DNA from: Tabrizicola soli
Lineage (GTDB): Bacteria > Pseudomonadota > Alphaproteobacteria > Rhodobacterales > Rhodobacteraceae
Direction of reading: 5' to 3'
NCBI RefSeq assembly: GCF_015999335.1
Contig: NZ_JAEACP010000002.1
Location: forward strand, 62,001-126,000
Length of the DNA stretch: 64,000 bases
The notes under the pieces were generated by a model. It was not told where the DNA came from and did no database searches. It saw only the letters and a program-made list of their open reading frames with translations. A program made the translations under genes and the position numbers. The stretch's first letter is position 1. Every line of letters begins with the position of its first letter. Shown one piece after another: positions 36,059 to 45,214 of the stretch.

Positions 36059-38389
36059 TCAGTAATCCGTCTCGATGTAGATGCTGGTGATCGCAAGGCC
36101 GATGGTCGCGCTGACCCCGCCCACGCTCATCTGCAACGTCGGCGCAAGCAGCGAGGTCGTGCCGGGCAGGTCGGCCGTGATCAAGCCCGCATCCTCGGCT
36201 CCGGTGGTCAGGTTGCGGAACCGCCACGACACCGACTGGACCGTGCCCGGCGGCGAGAACAGCGCCAGCTCATAGGCATCCGCATTGTCGACGTTGGGCT
36301 TCGGAAAGGAGGCGCCGAGGCTGATCTTCGTGGCCGCGCCGGCCCCGTCATTGGCCATGATCTGCCAGGTGGAATCACCTGCGTCATAACCCGCGCCAAC
36401 CATGTTCTGCAGGGTGGACGGGTTCACATCGGTCGGCGTGTTCTGCGGCCGCAGGCCGGCGAAGGCGCGGTGGCTGGCGTTTGCCATCCCCAGGCTGCCG
36501 TTGAAGCGGGTGATGAAATGGAACCCGCCAAGGCCGGCCACCGAGCCACCGACCGAGAACTGGTTGGCGTTGCAGCGCCAGCCGACAACGGCAGAGGCGG
36601 AGGCGGTGGTGACGTGATAGCCTAGGCGGCGCATCATGCCCACAATGGAGCCGGCTGCCACATTGGTTGCCGTCGCGGTGCCGGCCGTGCTCGCCGTCAT
36701 CCCCATCGCAGAGATCGCCGTGCCGTTGCCGTGCGGCACCCACCAGGCCGCGCGGTTCAGCCCGACATGCGGCTGCAGCGGCGAATCCAGCCCGGACGGC
36801 CCCATCGACGCAGGCAGGATCCGCCCCCCCACGTCCCGTCCGAACAGCTTCAGCCCCCCGGCGGCCGGGACCGAGGGAATGGCGATGGCGGGAAGGCGCA
36901 GCTGGCCGCCCTCGATCTCCACATCCGCCGCGCCGGCGAAGACCCCGGCATTGTTGTACTGGATTTCGCCGGAGCTCCCGCCGGGGGAACCGCCGCCGCC
37001 CGCCGGGGCCGCCCATGTTCCGTCCGCCCGCAGGAAATTCGCTGTCCCCCCGCCCGAGGCCGGAACCACCCCCTTCGTCGCGGCGCCGAACGGATCGAGC
37101 AGCGCCGTCACCTGCGCCCCGGTCAGATCCTCCGGCGCGCCGGCCCCGGCCGTCACGCGCCCCTTGACCGTGCCCGCCCCGACGCTTGCCAGCTTGGCAT
37201 TGGTCACGGCTCCGGCCGCGATGGTCAGGGCCGTCGCCCCGGTCACATCCCCGGTATGGGTCGCGTTGCCGGCCACGTCGCCGACATAAAGCGGATCGCC
37301 GTCCGTGACGGCGGCGCTCAGCTCCGCCTTCGTCAGGCTCAGCCGCGCCGCCGGAAGGGTGCCCGCTGCAAGGTCGCCGGCCGAGCCGCTGGTCGCCACC
37401 GCGGCCAGCCCCGCGACGTCGCCCGCGGCAATCGCCAACAGCGCCTTGACCTGCGCCGGGCTCAGCGCGAGCGGGGCCGCCGCCGCACCCGTATCGTTGC
37501 CGAGGATCGAGCCGGCCGCAAGGTCCGCCATCTTCGCCAGCCCCACCGCGCCCGCCCCGATGGTCCATGTCGCGCCGCCGCCCGAGACGGTCACGTCCCC
37601 CTTGTCGCCATCCGTCACCCCGCCGCCGCCGCCCAGCGCCAGCGTCGCCCCGCCCGAGCGGACACGGACCTCGCCCGTGGCCGCGTCCAGCCACAGGGTC
37701 CCGTCCGCCGGGGCTGGCGGATCCGCCGCCTGCCCGCCCAGATGCAAGGGCTGCGGCAACGTGACCTCGCCGGTGGCAGCTGCCGCCTGCAGCGCTGTGG
37801 ACCAGGCCGCGCCATCCGCGCTCACCTTGACGCCGAAGTCGTCCGCCCCCGCCGTCCCCATCTCGGCCCGCCCGGAAAAGCCGGTCTGGAACAGCAGGCT
37901 CGCTGTATCGCCCGGCGCGGCCTTGTTCAGCTTCAGCTGATGCCCCGCTCCCGCATGGTTCAGAAGCGTCGCCGGAGAGGAGATCGCCAGCCGGTTCGTC
38001 GCATCGGCCGTGGCCGAGACGCCAAGCCCGCCCACGCTCAGCGGCCCGTCGGTCGGCGCGCACCAGCCCAGCCCGTCGAAGACCGCCGTCTGCCCCTCGG
38101 CCAGCACATGCGCCCGCCAGCCGGGCAGCGGCTGGGTGAACTCCCAGCCGGTCGCCGAATACAGCGCGATGCGCCCGGACTGGCCGGCCCAGGGGCCGGT
38201 GGCGCCCGGCGCGACGATATGCCGGTCGCCGACCGAGGACAGGGCCGGGGCGGTGCTCCGCACCCGGTCGATCACCGCCAGTTGCACGATCAGATCCAGC
38301 TGCGCCAGGGCCTCGTTATGGGTGACATGCTTCTGCGCCTGCGCCGGAAGGATCAGGGGCAGCGACAGGATCGTCGTTTCGTCGGGCAT
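36059..38389 (-). CDS. DUF2793 domain-containing phage-tail-fibre-like protein
   Basis: A 776-residue protein. The first about 110 residues match DUF2793 (LPAQAQKHVTHNEALAQLD and DRHIVAPGATGPWAG), a domain of phage and gene-transfer-agent-like tail proteins common in Rhodobacterales. The middle (about 225-480) is low-complexity Gly/Ala/Asp repeats with GDVTG and FLRADGTWAAP motifs typical of tail fibres. The C-terminal 280 residues form a beta-rich domain of unknown type. No capsid, terminase or integrase gene is nearby, so this is an isolated tail-like gene, perhaps domesticated or a remote part of a GTA. Confidence 0.75.
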   Translation of the reverse strand: MPDETTILSLPLILPAQAQKHVTHNEALAQLDLIVQLAVIDRVRSTAPALSSVGDRHIVAPGATGPWAGQSGRIALYSATGWEFTQPLPGWRAHVLAEGQTAVFDGLGWCAPTDGPLSVGGLGVSATADATNRLAISSPATLLNHAGAGHQLKLNKAAPGDTASLLFQTGFSGRAEMGTAGADDFGVKVSADGAAWSTALQAAAATGEVTLPQPLHLGGQAADPPAPADGTLWLDAATGEVRVRSGGATLALGGGGGVTDGDKGDVTVSGGGATWTIGAGAVGLAKMADLAAGSILGNDTGAAAAPLALSPAQVKALLAIAAGDVAGLAAVATSGSAGDLAAGTLPAARLSLTKAELSAAVTDGDPLYVGDVAGNATHTGDVTGATALTIAAGAVTNAKLASVGAGTVKGRVTAGAGAPEDLTGAQVTALLDPFGAATKGVVPASGGGTANFLRADGTWAAPAGGGGSPGGSSGEIQYNNAGVFAGAADVEIEGGQLRLPAIAIPSVPAAGGLKLFGRDVGGRILPASMGPSGLDSPLQPHVGLNRAAWWVPHGNGTAISAMGMTASTAGTATATNVAAGSIVGMMRRLGYHVTTASASAVVGWRCNANQFSVGGSVAGLGGFHFITRFNGSLGMANASHRAFAGLRPQNTPTDVNPSTLQNMVGAGYDAGDSTWQIMANDGAGAATKISLGASFPKPNVDNADAYELALFSPPGTVQSVSWRFRNLTTGAEDAGLITADLPGTTSLLAPTLQMSVGGVSATIGLAITSIYIETDY

Positions 38390-38489
38390 GGATACCTCCG
38401 CAGGATCGCCGTGGCCCGCGACCCTAGGAGAGCAGCCTCAACACCGCCTGACCGCACCGCGCGCCGCCCGATACCCCGCGCAACGCCAG

Positions 38490-38516
38490 GTAGGGTGGGT
38501 GATTTACCCACCCTAC
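38490..38516. repeat. Dispersed palindromic repeat after cytochrome c gene
   Basis: Perfect 11-bp stem GTAGGGTGGGT / ACCCACCCTAC with a 5-nt loop, 9 bp past the stop of the cytochrome gene on the minus strand. The same family occurs at 17019-17040 and 58193-58213. Confidence 0.85.
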
Positions 38517-38524
38517 GCCCGCGC

Positions 38525-38914
38525 CTATTCCTGGATCGACTTCAGGTATTCCGCCAGTTGCACCAGCCGCACCGGCGTCGGCGTCTGGATCCCGTCGCCG
38601 CCGTCATAGGGCACCAGCTCGCCCTGCAGGAGCGGCCCGAATTCCGGCATCGGCGAGGCCCCGTCGCGCCCGCCGGTATAGCCCCAGATCTTCGCCATCA
38701 CCTGAGTTCCCGGAAAGGTCCCGCCATTGCGGGCCGAGATCCGGGTCAGGTCGGCCGGCTTGCGTTCCAGATGCGCCGCGGCCTCGCCGTCGCCCTTGCC
38801 GGACAGCCCGTGGCAACTGGCGCAGAAATCGCCGAAATCGGCCCTGCCGGTGGGCACATCGGGTTCGATGCAGGCGGCAAGCACCAGGGGCAGGGCCAGG
38901 ATCAGGAGTCGCAT
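38525..38914 (-). CDS. Lipoprotein class I cytochrome c
   Basis: A 129-residue exported monohaem cytochrome. It has a lipobox ending in Cys15 (LVLAAC), the haem motif CASCH at 31-35 and a candidate axial Met in SPMPEF near 88. The ATG at 38914 follows AAAGGA; the frame opens at 38941, but that start would precede the signal peptide. It is tethered to a membrane facing the periplasm. It lies 23 bp downstream of lolD and may be co-transcribed. Electron partner unknown. Confidence 0.85.
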   Translation of the reverse strand: MRLLILALPLVLAACIEPDVPTGRADFGDFCASCHGLSGKGDGEAAAHLERKPADLTRISARNGGTFPGTQVMAKIWGYTGGRDGASPMPEFGPLLQGELVPYDGGDGIQTPTPVRLVQLAEYLKSIQE

Positions 38915-38937
38915 GGGATGTCCTTTGCTGTCTTGCA

Positions 38938-39615
38938 TCAACTCACCGCCCCGGCCGAAAGCCGGACGATACGGTCCATCCGCGCCGCCAGTTCCAGGTT
39001 ATGCGTCGCGATCAGCGCCGAAAGGCCCGTGGCCCGCACCAGCTCCATCAGCACGCCGAACACCTGGTCCGAGGTCGCGGGGTCGAGGTTCCCCGTCGGC
39101 TCGTCCGCCAGCAGGAGTTTCGGCGCATTGGCCAGCGCCCGGCAAAAGGCGACCCGCTGCTGCTCGCCCCCCGAAAGCGCCGCCGGGCGATGCCCCGCCC
39201 GCGCGCCGACGCCGACCTTCTCCAGAAGCTCGCGCGCCCGCGCCTCGGCCTTTGCCCGGGGGGCGCCATTGGCAAGCTGCGGGATCATCACGTTTTCCAG
39301 CGCCGTGAACTCGGGCAGGAGATGGTGGAACTGGTAGATGAACCCCACCTCCTCGCGCCGCGCCTCGGTCCGCGCGCGGTCGGACAGCCCGCCCATCGCG
39401 CGCCCGCCCAGCCGGACCGTGCCCGCATCCGGCACGTCCAGCAGCCCCGCGATATGCAGAAGCGTCGACTTCCCCGCCCCGCTCGGCGCGACCAGCGCCA
39501 CGACCTCGCCCTTGGCGACGCTCAGCGTCGCCCCGCGCAGGACCAGCACCTCGGAGGGCTTGCCCCGGTTGTAGCCCTTCTTGACGCCCTCGAGCTCCAG
39601 CATCGTCTCACTCAT
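38938..39615 (-). CDS. lolD: Lipoprotein-releasing ABC transporter ATPase
   Basis: A 225-residue LolD/MacB-type ATPase. Walker A APSGAGKS is near 43-50, the LolD-typical [16 protein letters not shown] near 90, signature LSGGEQQR near 145 and Walker [12 protein letters not shown] near 165. It overlaps the permease gene by 8 bp. Together they lift lipoproteins from the inner membrane to LolA. The downstream lipoprotein cytochrome fits the theme but is probably incidental. Confidence 0.93.
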   Translation of the reverse strand: MSETMLELEGVKKGYNRGKPSEVLVLRGATLSVAKGEVVALVAPSGAGKSTLLHIAGLLDVPDAGTVRLGGRAMGGLSDRARTEARREEVGFIYQFHHLLPEFTALENVMIPQLANGAPRAKAEARARELLEKVGVGARAGHRPAALSGGEQQRVAFCRALANAPKLLLADEPTGNLDPATSDQVFGVLMELVRATGLSALIATHNLELAARMDRIVRLSAGAVS

Positions 39616-40894
39616 AGCGCAGGGCCTCGACCGGGTTCATCCGCGCGGCGCGGCGGGCCGGGAAGAAGGTGACGACGAAGGACAGGCCCAGCGACAGTGC
39701 CACCGCCGAGAGCACGTCGCCGAGTTGCAGCTTCGCGGGCAGCGAGTAGATGCCGCGGATCGAGGGGTCCCAGACCTCGGAGCCGTTGATCCAGTTGATG
39801 AAGGACATGATCTGGTCGATGTTCAGCGCCGAGAGACAGCCCAGCGCCACCCCGGCGATGGTGCCGATCACCCCGGTGAAGGCGCCGCAGATGAAGAACA
39901 CCCGCAGGACCGAGCCTTCGGTCAGGCCCATGGTGCGCAGGATGCCGATGTCGCGGCCCTTGTTCTTGACCAGCATGATCAGGCCGGAAACGATGTTCAT
40001 CGCCGCGATCAGCACCAGGACCGAGAGGATCACGAACATGACGTTATCCTCGATATCCAGCGCGCGCAGGAAGGCGCCGGACGAGTCCTTCCAGGTCCAG
40101 AGCAGCGCGGTCGGCCCGGCCGCGTTCAGGATCGGCAGGCTGTAGTCGTCGATGGCGTCGGGATCCTCCACCATGACCTCGACCTCGTCGGCGAGGCCCT
40201 CCTTGTTGAAGAAGCTCTGCGCCTCGATGAAGGGCATGTAGATCCGGGTCGAGTCGATGTCGTAGCGGCCGGCGGTGAAGATGTAGACGACCTCATAGGC
40301 GTTCACGCGCGGGCTGGTGCCCATCGCGGTCTTGACGCCCCCCGGCGCGATCAGGCGGACGCGGTCGCCCACGGTCACGCCCAGCTCGCGCGCGACGCCG
40401 GAGCCCAGGGCAATCCCCTCGGGGAAGCGGTCCAGTTCGCCGATCGCGTCCGAGCCGCGGCCGATCCGGGGGATCGAGGCGAAGTCCTCGGGCAGGAGGC
40501 CGTAGACCTCGGCCCCGGTGGTGTCCTCGCCGTCCGAGACCATCAGCTTGCCCCGGATCAACGGCGCGGCGCGGGTCACGCCCGGCACCTTGGCGATGGC
40601 GGCTGCCATGGCCTCGGGCTGCGAGAAGCCGCGGATCAGCTGGCCTTCGGGTCCGACCTCGCCGGAGGAATAGACGGTGACATGGGCATTCGCGCCCAGG
40701 ATCGTGTCCACGAACTCGGCCCGGAAGCCGGCGCGGACCGCGAGCGTCAGGATCAGGGCGAAGACCGCGAGCGTGATGCCGATCAGGCTGATCCAGGTCA
40801 TCACGCTGACCCCGCCCTCAGCCCGCCGGGCGCGCAGGTAGCGCCAGGCGATCATGAATTCAAAGCCCGAGAAAGGTGCCGTTTTCGTTGCCAT
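39608..40894 (-). CDS. lolC: Lipoprotein-releasing ABC transporter permease (LolC/E type)
   Basis: A 428-residue permease with the FtsX/MacB topology: helix 1 near 28-50, a periplasmic domain to about 270, and three C-terminal helices. The N-terminal [14 protein letters not shown] and C-terminal [16 protein letters not shown] are family signatures. Only one permease gene accompanies lolD, as in many alphaproteobacteria that use a LolC/E hybrid. A 227-bp spacer separates it from the divergent repair gene. Confidence 0.92.
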   Translation of the reverse strand: MATKTAPFSGFEFMIAWRYLRARRAEGGVSVMTWISLIGITLAVFALILTLAVRAGFRAEFVDTILGANAHVTVYSSGEVGPEGQLIRGFSQPEAMAAAIAKVPGVTRAAPLIRGKLMVSDGEDTTGAEVYGLLPEDFASIPRIGRGSDAIGELDRFPEGIALGSGVARELGVTVGDRVRLIAPGGVKTAMGTSPRVNAYEVVYIFTAGRYDIDSTRIYMPFIEAQSFFNKEGLADEVEVMVEDPDAIDDYSLPILNAAGPTALLWTWKDSSGAFLRALDIEDNVMFVILSVLVLIAAMNIVSGLIMLVKNKGRDIGILRTMGLTEGSVLRVFFICGAFTGVIGTIAGVALGCLSALNIDQIMSFINWINGSEVWDPSIRGIYSLPAKLQLGDVLSAVALSLGLSFVVTFFPARRAARMNPVEALRYE

Positions 40895-40960
40895 CTGCCC
40901 CGCCTGTCCGTCGCGCGACCTTCTGCGAGCGGCCGGAAAAGGTCAAGTCACGCCAGCGGG

Positions 40961-40976
40961 TGTCCACGCGTGGACA
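40961..40976. promoter_or_regulatory. Perfect 16-bp palindrome in lolC/alkD-like divergent spacer
   Basis: TGTCCACGCGTGGACA is fully self-complementary, and GCGGG and CCCGC flank it. It lies 67 bp upstream of lolC and about 146 bp upstream of the repair gene. Operator function is inferred from symmetry only. Confidence 0.5.
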
Positions 40977-41121
40977 GGATCCCGCCACAAAGGAAATCAA
41001 TGCCTTGGACGCGGACGTTCAGATCTGATTAATCCTTATCCCGGTGCGGCTTGCCCTTCCCGGCCCCGGCTGGCAGTCTTTGCCCCCTGTGCAACCGGCA
41101 AGCCGCATCGGCGGCCTGCCC

Positions 41122-41814
41122 ATGGGGATCGAGGCCAGGCCCGTGACACCGCTTCAGGAACTCCAGTCGCTGGCCGATCCCGCGAAGGCCGCCGGGATGC
41201 AGGCCTATCACAAGGTCGAGCGGCCCTATCTCGGCCTTTCCGTCCCGCAGATCGACGAGTTGGCCGATCGCTGGCGCGCCGAGCGGACGCTGGAGGAGCG
41301 CCTCCAGCTGGCCGCCGACCTCTGGCAGACGAATATCCACGAGGCCCGGATCGCCGCCGCCAAGCTGCTCACCCAGGCCCGCATCCGGCCCGATCAGGCG
41401 GCCTGGGAGCTGATCGCCGGATGGGTGCCGGAGTTCGACGCCTGGGCCATCGCCGACCATGCCGCCATCGCCGGGCAAAAGCGGCTGGTGGCCGATCCGG
41501 CGCGGCTGGAGACGGTCGCGGACTGGATCGCCAGCCCGAGGATGTGGACCCGCCGCGCGGCGCTGGTGATGACCCTGCCCTGGACCAAGCAGAACTTTCC
41601 CAAGCCCGAGGAGATTGCGATCCGCGACCGGGTGCTTGGCTGGTGCGCGACCCTGGCCACGGACCCGGACTGGTTCATCCAGAAGGCGGTCGCCTGGTGG
41701 GTCCGCGACCTGTCGAAACACGACGCCCCGCGCGCCCGCGCCTTCCTGGCCGAGCACGGGGCGGCGCTGAAACCCTTTGCCCGCAAGGAGTCCGCGCGGC
41801 ATCTGCAGGGGTAA
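41122..41814 (+). CDS. DNA alkylation repair protein (AlkD-like HEAT-repeat family)
   Basis: A 230-residue all-helical protein of the DNA-alkylation-repair family (AlkD/AlkC-type HEAT-like repeats), with YLGLSVPQIDELA near 34 and WTRRAALVMTLPW plus DWFIQKAVAWWVRDL in the later repeats, rich in Trp. The ATG at 41122 is preferred to the ORF start at 41044; a GTG at 41143 (before TPLQELQSL) is also plausible. Family members excise bulky or cationic N-alkylated bases. Activity of this member is not certain. It ends 10 bp from the convergent lipoprotein gene. Confidence 0.78.
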   Translation: MGIEARPVTPLQELQSLADPAKAAGMQAYHKVERPYLGLSVPQIDELADRWRAERTLEERLQLAADLWQTNIHEARIAAAKLLTQARIRPDQAAWELIAGWVPEFDAWAIADHAAIAGQKRLVADPARLETVADWIASPRMWTRRAALVMTLPWTKQNFPKPEEIAIRDRVLGWCATLATDPDWFIQKAVAWWVRDLSKHDAPRARAFLAEHGAALKPFARKESARHLQG

Positions 41815-41824
41815 GGTCCGCCGG

Positions 41825-42307
41825 TCAGCGGGTGTAGACCGTGACCTCGGGCAGCTCGGTCAGCGACAGGCCCAGCGCCTGGAAGGCGGCCAGCGACAGA
41901 AGCGCGCCGCCGCTGCCGGGGCGCAGCTCGAGCGTCAGGCTTTTGCCCGCCGCCGTCTCGATCCGGCCCTGAACCGGCTTGTCCACCAGCGCGGTCGAAA
42001 GCCAGATCCCCTGCTCGGCCGGGGGGCCGAGCGCGACGACGGCCTTGCCCAGCGCCCGTTCGCCGCTGGCGGCGGGGGCGGAAAGGGCGGCGGCCTTCTG
42101 CTCGGCCGTGGTGCTGTCGAGTGCGGCCGCGCTGACTGCCCGCGCGCCCAGCGCCGTGGTCGAGACCGCAGGAGCGATCCCGGTCGCGGGCTGCGGGGCC
42201 GAGGGGCCGGTCACGGAGCCAGTAACGGGGCCGGGGCGCTCGTCGAAGGCAGGGAACAGGCCGCAGCCGGCCAGGGCGAGAAGCGGGACAAGCAGGAAAT
42301 GGCGCAT
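41825..42307 (-). CDS. Predicted lipoprotein of unknown function
   Basis: A 160-residue protein with a clear lipobox (LLALAGC, Cys15). A Pro/Ala/Thr/Val-rich linker follows (about 24-90), then a small C-terminal domain (about 95-160) with SLTLELRPGSGGALLSLAAF. I do not recognise the domain. Divergent from moaA across 85 bp. The linker suggests a domain held away from the membrane. Confidence 0.65.
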   Translation of the reverse strand: MRHFLLVPLLALAGCGLFPAFDERPGPVTGSVTGPSAPQPATGIAPAVSTTALGARAVSAAALDSTTAEQKAAALSAPAASGERALGKAVVALGPPAEQGIWLSTALVDKPVQGRIETAAGKSLTLELRPGSGGALLSLAAFQALGLSLTELPEVTVYTR

Positions 42308-42392
42308 GGCCGAAGCCTAGCCTGACGCCAACAGCGCCGCAATCGCCGCTTTCCCGCTTGTGCGGGGACCCGCCCGATCCTACCTTTCCGGC

Positions 42393-43394
42393 ATGGAACA
42401 GCTTGTCGATCCCTTCGCCCGCCGGATCAGCTATCTGCGCGTCTCGGTCACGGACCGCTGCGATTTCCGCTGCACCTATTGCATGTCAGAGCACATGACC
42501 TTCCTGCCCAAGGCCGAGCTTCTCAGCCTTGAGGAGTTGGACCGGCTGTGTTCGGCCTTCGTGCGGCTTGGCGTGGAAAAGCTGCGCATCACCGGGGGCG
42601 AGCCCCTGGTGCGCAAGGGAATCCTGACCTTCTTCGAGGCAATGTCGCGCCATCTGGCCTCGGGCGCGCTGAAGGAGCTGACGCTGACCACGAACGGCAG
42701 CCAGCTGGCGAAATTCGCCCGGCCCCTGGCCGACCTAGGGGTGAGGCGGGTCAATGTCTCGCTGGACACGCTGGATCCGGCCAAGTTCGCCGAGATCACC
42801 CGCTGGGGCCGCCTGCCGCAGGTGCTGGAGGGGATCGGGGCCGCGAAGGCCGCGGGGCTGCGGGTCAAGATCAACGCGGTGGCGCTGAAGGGCTTCAACG
42901 AGGACGAGCTGTTCCCGCTGCTGGACTGGTGTGCGACCGAGGGCCACGACCTGACCTTCATCGAGGTCATGCCGATGGGCGAGGACATGACGGCCGGCCG
43001 GCTGGACCAGTACTGGCCGCTCAAGGACCTGCGCGCCCGGCTGGCCGGACGCCTGACGCTGACCGACCTGGCCGAGCGCACAGGCGGCCCCGCGCGCTAT
43101 GTCCGCATCGAGGAGACGGGGCAGAAGGTCGGCTTCATCACGCCGCTGACGCATAATTTCTGCGAAAGCTGCAACCGGGTGCGTCTTACCTGCACCGGGC
43201 AGCTTTACATGTGCCTCGGGCAGGAGGACGTGGCCGACCTGCGCGCGCCGCTGCGCGCCAGCCCCGCGGATGCGGCGCTGGACCAGGCGATCCGCGCCGC
43301 GATCGCGCGCAAGCCGAAGGGCCATGACTTCGATTACTCGCGGCAGAAGGTGCAGGGCCAGATCACCCGGCACATGAGCCATACCGGCGGGTGA
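42393..43394 (+). CDS. moaA: GTP 3',8-cyclase (molybdenum cofactor biosynthesis)
   Basis: A 333-residue radical-SAM enzyme. The SAM-cluster cysteines are Cys23, Cys27 and Cys30 (CDFRCTYC). The second [4Fe-4S] cluster motif [11 protein letters not shown]...C lies near 256-273, and ITGGEPL near 67. The ATG at 42393 is chosen because the fold begins with [11 protein letters not shown]; 42360 adds an unlike extension. The C-terminus ends in HMSHTGG, retaining the Gly-Gly tail needed for activity. Other moa genes are absent here; modABC lies 6.5 kb away. Confidence 0.95.
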   Translation: MEQLVDPFARRISYLRVSVTDRCDFRCTYCMSEHMTFLPKAELLSLEELDRLCSAFVRLGVEKLRITGGEPLVRKGILTFFEAMSRHLASGALKELTLTTNGSQLAKFARPLADLGVRRVNVSLDTLDPAKFAEITRWGRLPQVLEGIGAAKAAGLRVKINAVALKGFNEDELFPLLDWCATEGHDLTFIEVMPMGEDMTAGRLDQYWPLKDLRARLAGRLTLTDLAERTGGPARYVRIEETGQKVGFITPLTHNFCESCNRVRLTCTGQLYMCLGQEDVADLRAPLRASPADAALDQAIRAAIARKPKGHDFDYSRQKVQGQITRHMSHTGG

Positions 43395-43460
43395 CGGGCG
43401 CCAAATCCTTTCGAAAGGCTCTGCAAGATCCGTCGAAGGATTCTCGGCCGGTCGCCGCCG

Positions 43461-43619
43461 TCACTTGGTCAGGATCAGCTTGCCCGCCCGGGTGATCCGC
43501 AGGGAATAGACCTGCCCGTCCAGCACGATCCGCGCGAGGCTGCCGCCCTCGGTCAGGACGCGGGCGTCATGCGCCGGGGTCGCATCGGCGGTAAGCCAGG
43601 TTTCCACGAAAGCGTTCAT
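43461..43619 (-). CDS. hemP: Hemin uptake protein HemP
   Basis: A 52-residue protein. HDARVLTEGGSLARIVLDG followed by QVYSLRITRAGKLILTK covers nearly the whole HemP domain, including the SLRITRxGKLILTK core. Its ATG overlaps the stop of the upstream 60-codon gene (ATGA), so they are co-translated. HemP proteins usually stand beside haem receptors and help activate haem uptake in some bacteria; no receptor gene is in this window. Confidence 0.88.
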   Translation of the reverse strand: MNAFVETWLTADATPAHDARVLTEGGSLARIVLDGQVYSLRITRAGKLILTK

Positions 43620-43798
43620 CGCCCGGTCTCCATCCGCGCGAGCAGCGTCTCGATCATCGCGCCGGGGAAGGCCCCGGACATGCTGAACAGGAATTCCAGA
43701 AGATCGCCCCGCAGGGCCTGGCGGTCGGGCATGGTGAACTCCATCTGTTCGAAGGACACCGGGGCTGGCCCCGGTCGGGGCTGGCTGGGCTCGATCAC
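43616..43798 (-). CDS. Small hypothetical protein coupled to hemP
   Basis: A 60-residue protein. The N-terminal 18 residues are proline rich; the rest (MEFTMPDRQALRGDLLEFLF to the end) looks like two amphipathic helices. An internal ATG at 43744 is an alternative start. A TTGACA-like -35 (43822-43827) with a weak -10 lies upstream on the minus strand. I do not recognise a family. The 4-bp overlap with hemP implies a joint role in haem or iron acquisition. Confidence 0.65.
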   Translation of the reverse strand: MIEPSQPRPGPAPVSFEQMEFTMPDRQALRGDLLEFLFSMSGAFPGAMIETLLARMETGR

Positions 43799-43821
43799 AT
43801 CCTTAGTGAAATACTCAGGTA

Positions 43822-43827
43822 TGTCAA
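43822..43827 (-). promoter_or_regulatory. Candidate -35 box for the hemP pair
   Basis: TTGACA on the minus strand, 24 bp upstream of the 60-codon gene. The best -10 at about 17 bp spacing (AAGGAT) matches only weakly, and TGA-N5-TCA symmetry lies between them, a possible iron-responsive site. Confidence 0.35.
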
Positions 43828-43897
43828 CCGCACATTCCGCTGGCCCCCGGCGGGCAAGCGGCTATCCTGCCGCTCCCGCCTTGCGAAAGCCCCTGCC

Positions 43898-45214
43898 ATG
43901 ACCCGCCAGACCACGATGCTGAACGCCTATACCCCCGGAGCGGGGCATCTGTCGCCCGAGGACCGGGCGCTGGCCGAGCGGCGCAGCCGGGCGCTTGGGC
44001 CCGCCTACCGGCTCTTCTACGAAACGCCGGTGCATCTGGTCCGGGGCGAGGGCGTCCATCTCTATGACCGGGAGGGCAAGGCCTATCTCGACACCTACAA
44101 CAACGTGGCCTCGGTCGGCCATTGCCATCCCCGCGTGGTCGAGGCGATGGCGCGGCAGGCCGCGACGCTGGCCACCCATACCCGCTATCTGCACGAGGGG
44201 ATCCTGGCCTATGCCGAGCGGCTGCTGGCGCTGTTTCCGGCCGGGCTTGCGCATGTGATGTTCACCTGCACCGGGTCGGAGGCGAACGACCTCGCGCTGC
44301 GGATCGCACGGGCCTGCACCGGCGGGACCGGGGTGATCGTGACCGACAACGCCTATCACGGCGTCACGCTGGCCACGGCCGAGATGTCGATGTCGATCGG
44401 CCCGGCCGTCGCCCCGGGGCCTGCGGTCTTTCCGGTCCCCGCGCCTTCGGCCGCGAACTACCCGGAAGGCGTCGCGGCGGGCTTTGCGCGGGCGGTGAAC
44501 GATGCCTGCGACCGGATGGCGGCGCAGGGAATCCGGCCGGCGCTGCTGATCGCCGACACGATCTTTTCCTCGGACGGGGTCCATCCCGACCCCGAGGGCT
44601 TCCTCGCCCCCGCCGCCGCCGCGATCCGGGCGCGGGGCGGGCTGTTCCTGGCCGACGAGGTGCAGCCCGGCTTTGGCCGCACCGGCAGCCGGTTCTGGGG
44701 CTTCCAGCGGCATGGGCTGGTCCCGGACATGGTGAGCCTGGGCAAGCCGATGGGCAATGGCTATCCGCTGGCGGGGTTGGTGCTGCAGCCGGGGACGATT
44801 GCCGAGTTCGGCGCGAAGGCGCGGTATTTCAACACGTTCGGCGGCAATGCCGTGGCCGCCGCCGTGGGCCTGGCGGTGCTGGACGTGATCCGCGACGAGG
44901 GGCTGCAGGAGAATGCCGACCGCGTCGGCCGGGCCTTTGCCGAGGGGCTGCGGGCGCTGGCCTCGCGCCACGAGGCCCTGGGCGAGACCCGGGCGGCGGG
45001 GCTGTTCCTGGGCCAGACGATCCTGAGCGACGGCAGGCCCGACCCCGCCCGCACCGCGCGGTTGGTCAATGCGCTGCGCGAGGAGCGGATCCTGATCAGT
45101 TCGACCGGGCCGGCAGGCGACAGCCTGAAGATCCGCCCGCCGCTGCCGTTCTCGATGGCGAACCTCGACCAGTTCCTGACCACGCTGGACAAGGTGCTGG
45201 CGCGCGACGGCTAA
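43898..45214 (+). CDS. Class III (omega) aminotransferase
   Basis: A 438-residue fold-type I PLP enzyme. The PLP Lys283 lies in SLGKPMGNGYPLAGL, LADEVQPGFGRTG supplies the Asp for PLP nitrogen, and CTGSEANDLALR is near 125. It resembles the AGXT2-like/phospholyase branch as much as classic omega-transaminases. Start could also be ATG 43916. The 99-bp gap from the divergent hemP pair holds its promoter. Its stop overlaps that of the convergent hydrolase. Substrate unknown. Confidence 0.88.
   Translation: MTRQTTMLNAYTPGAGHLSPEDRALAERRSRALGPAYRLFYETPVHLVRGEGVHLYDREGKAYLDTYNNVASVGHCHPRVVEAMARQAATLATHTRYLHEGILAYAERLLALFPAGLAHVMFTCTGSEANDLALRIARACTGGTGVIVTDNAYHGVTLATAEMSMSIGPAVAPGPAVFPVPAPSAANYPEGVAAGFARAVNDACDRMAAQGIRPALLIADTIFSSDGVHPDPEGFLAPAAAAIRARGGLFLADEVQPGFGRTGSRFWGFQRHGLVPDMVSLGKPMGNGYPLAGLVLQPGTIAEFGAKARYFNTFGGNAVAAAVGLAVLDVIRDEGLQENADRVGRAFAEGLRALASRHEALGETRAAGLFLGQTILSDGRPDPARTARLVNALREERILISSTGPAGDSLKIRPPLPFSMANLDQFLTTLDKVLARDG

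Noticed and set aside
36059-38389. A prophage
   Set aside because: Only one tail-like gene is present; no integrase, terminase, capsid or attachment site was seen on either side.
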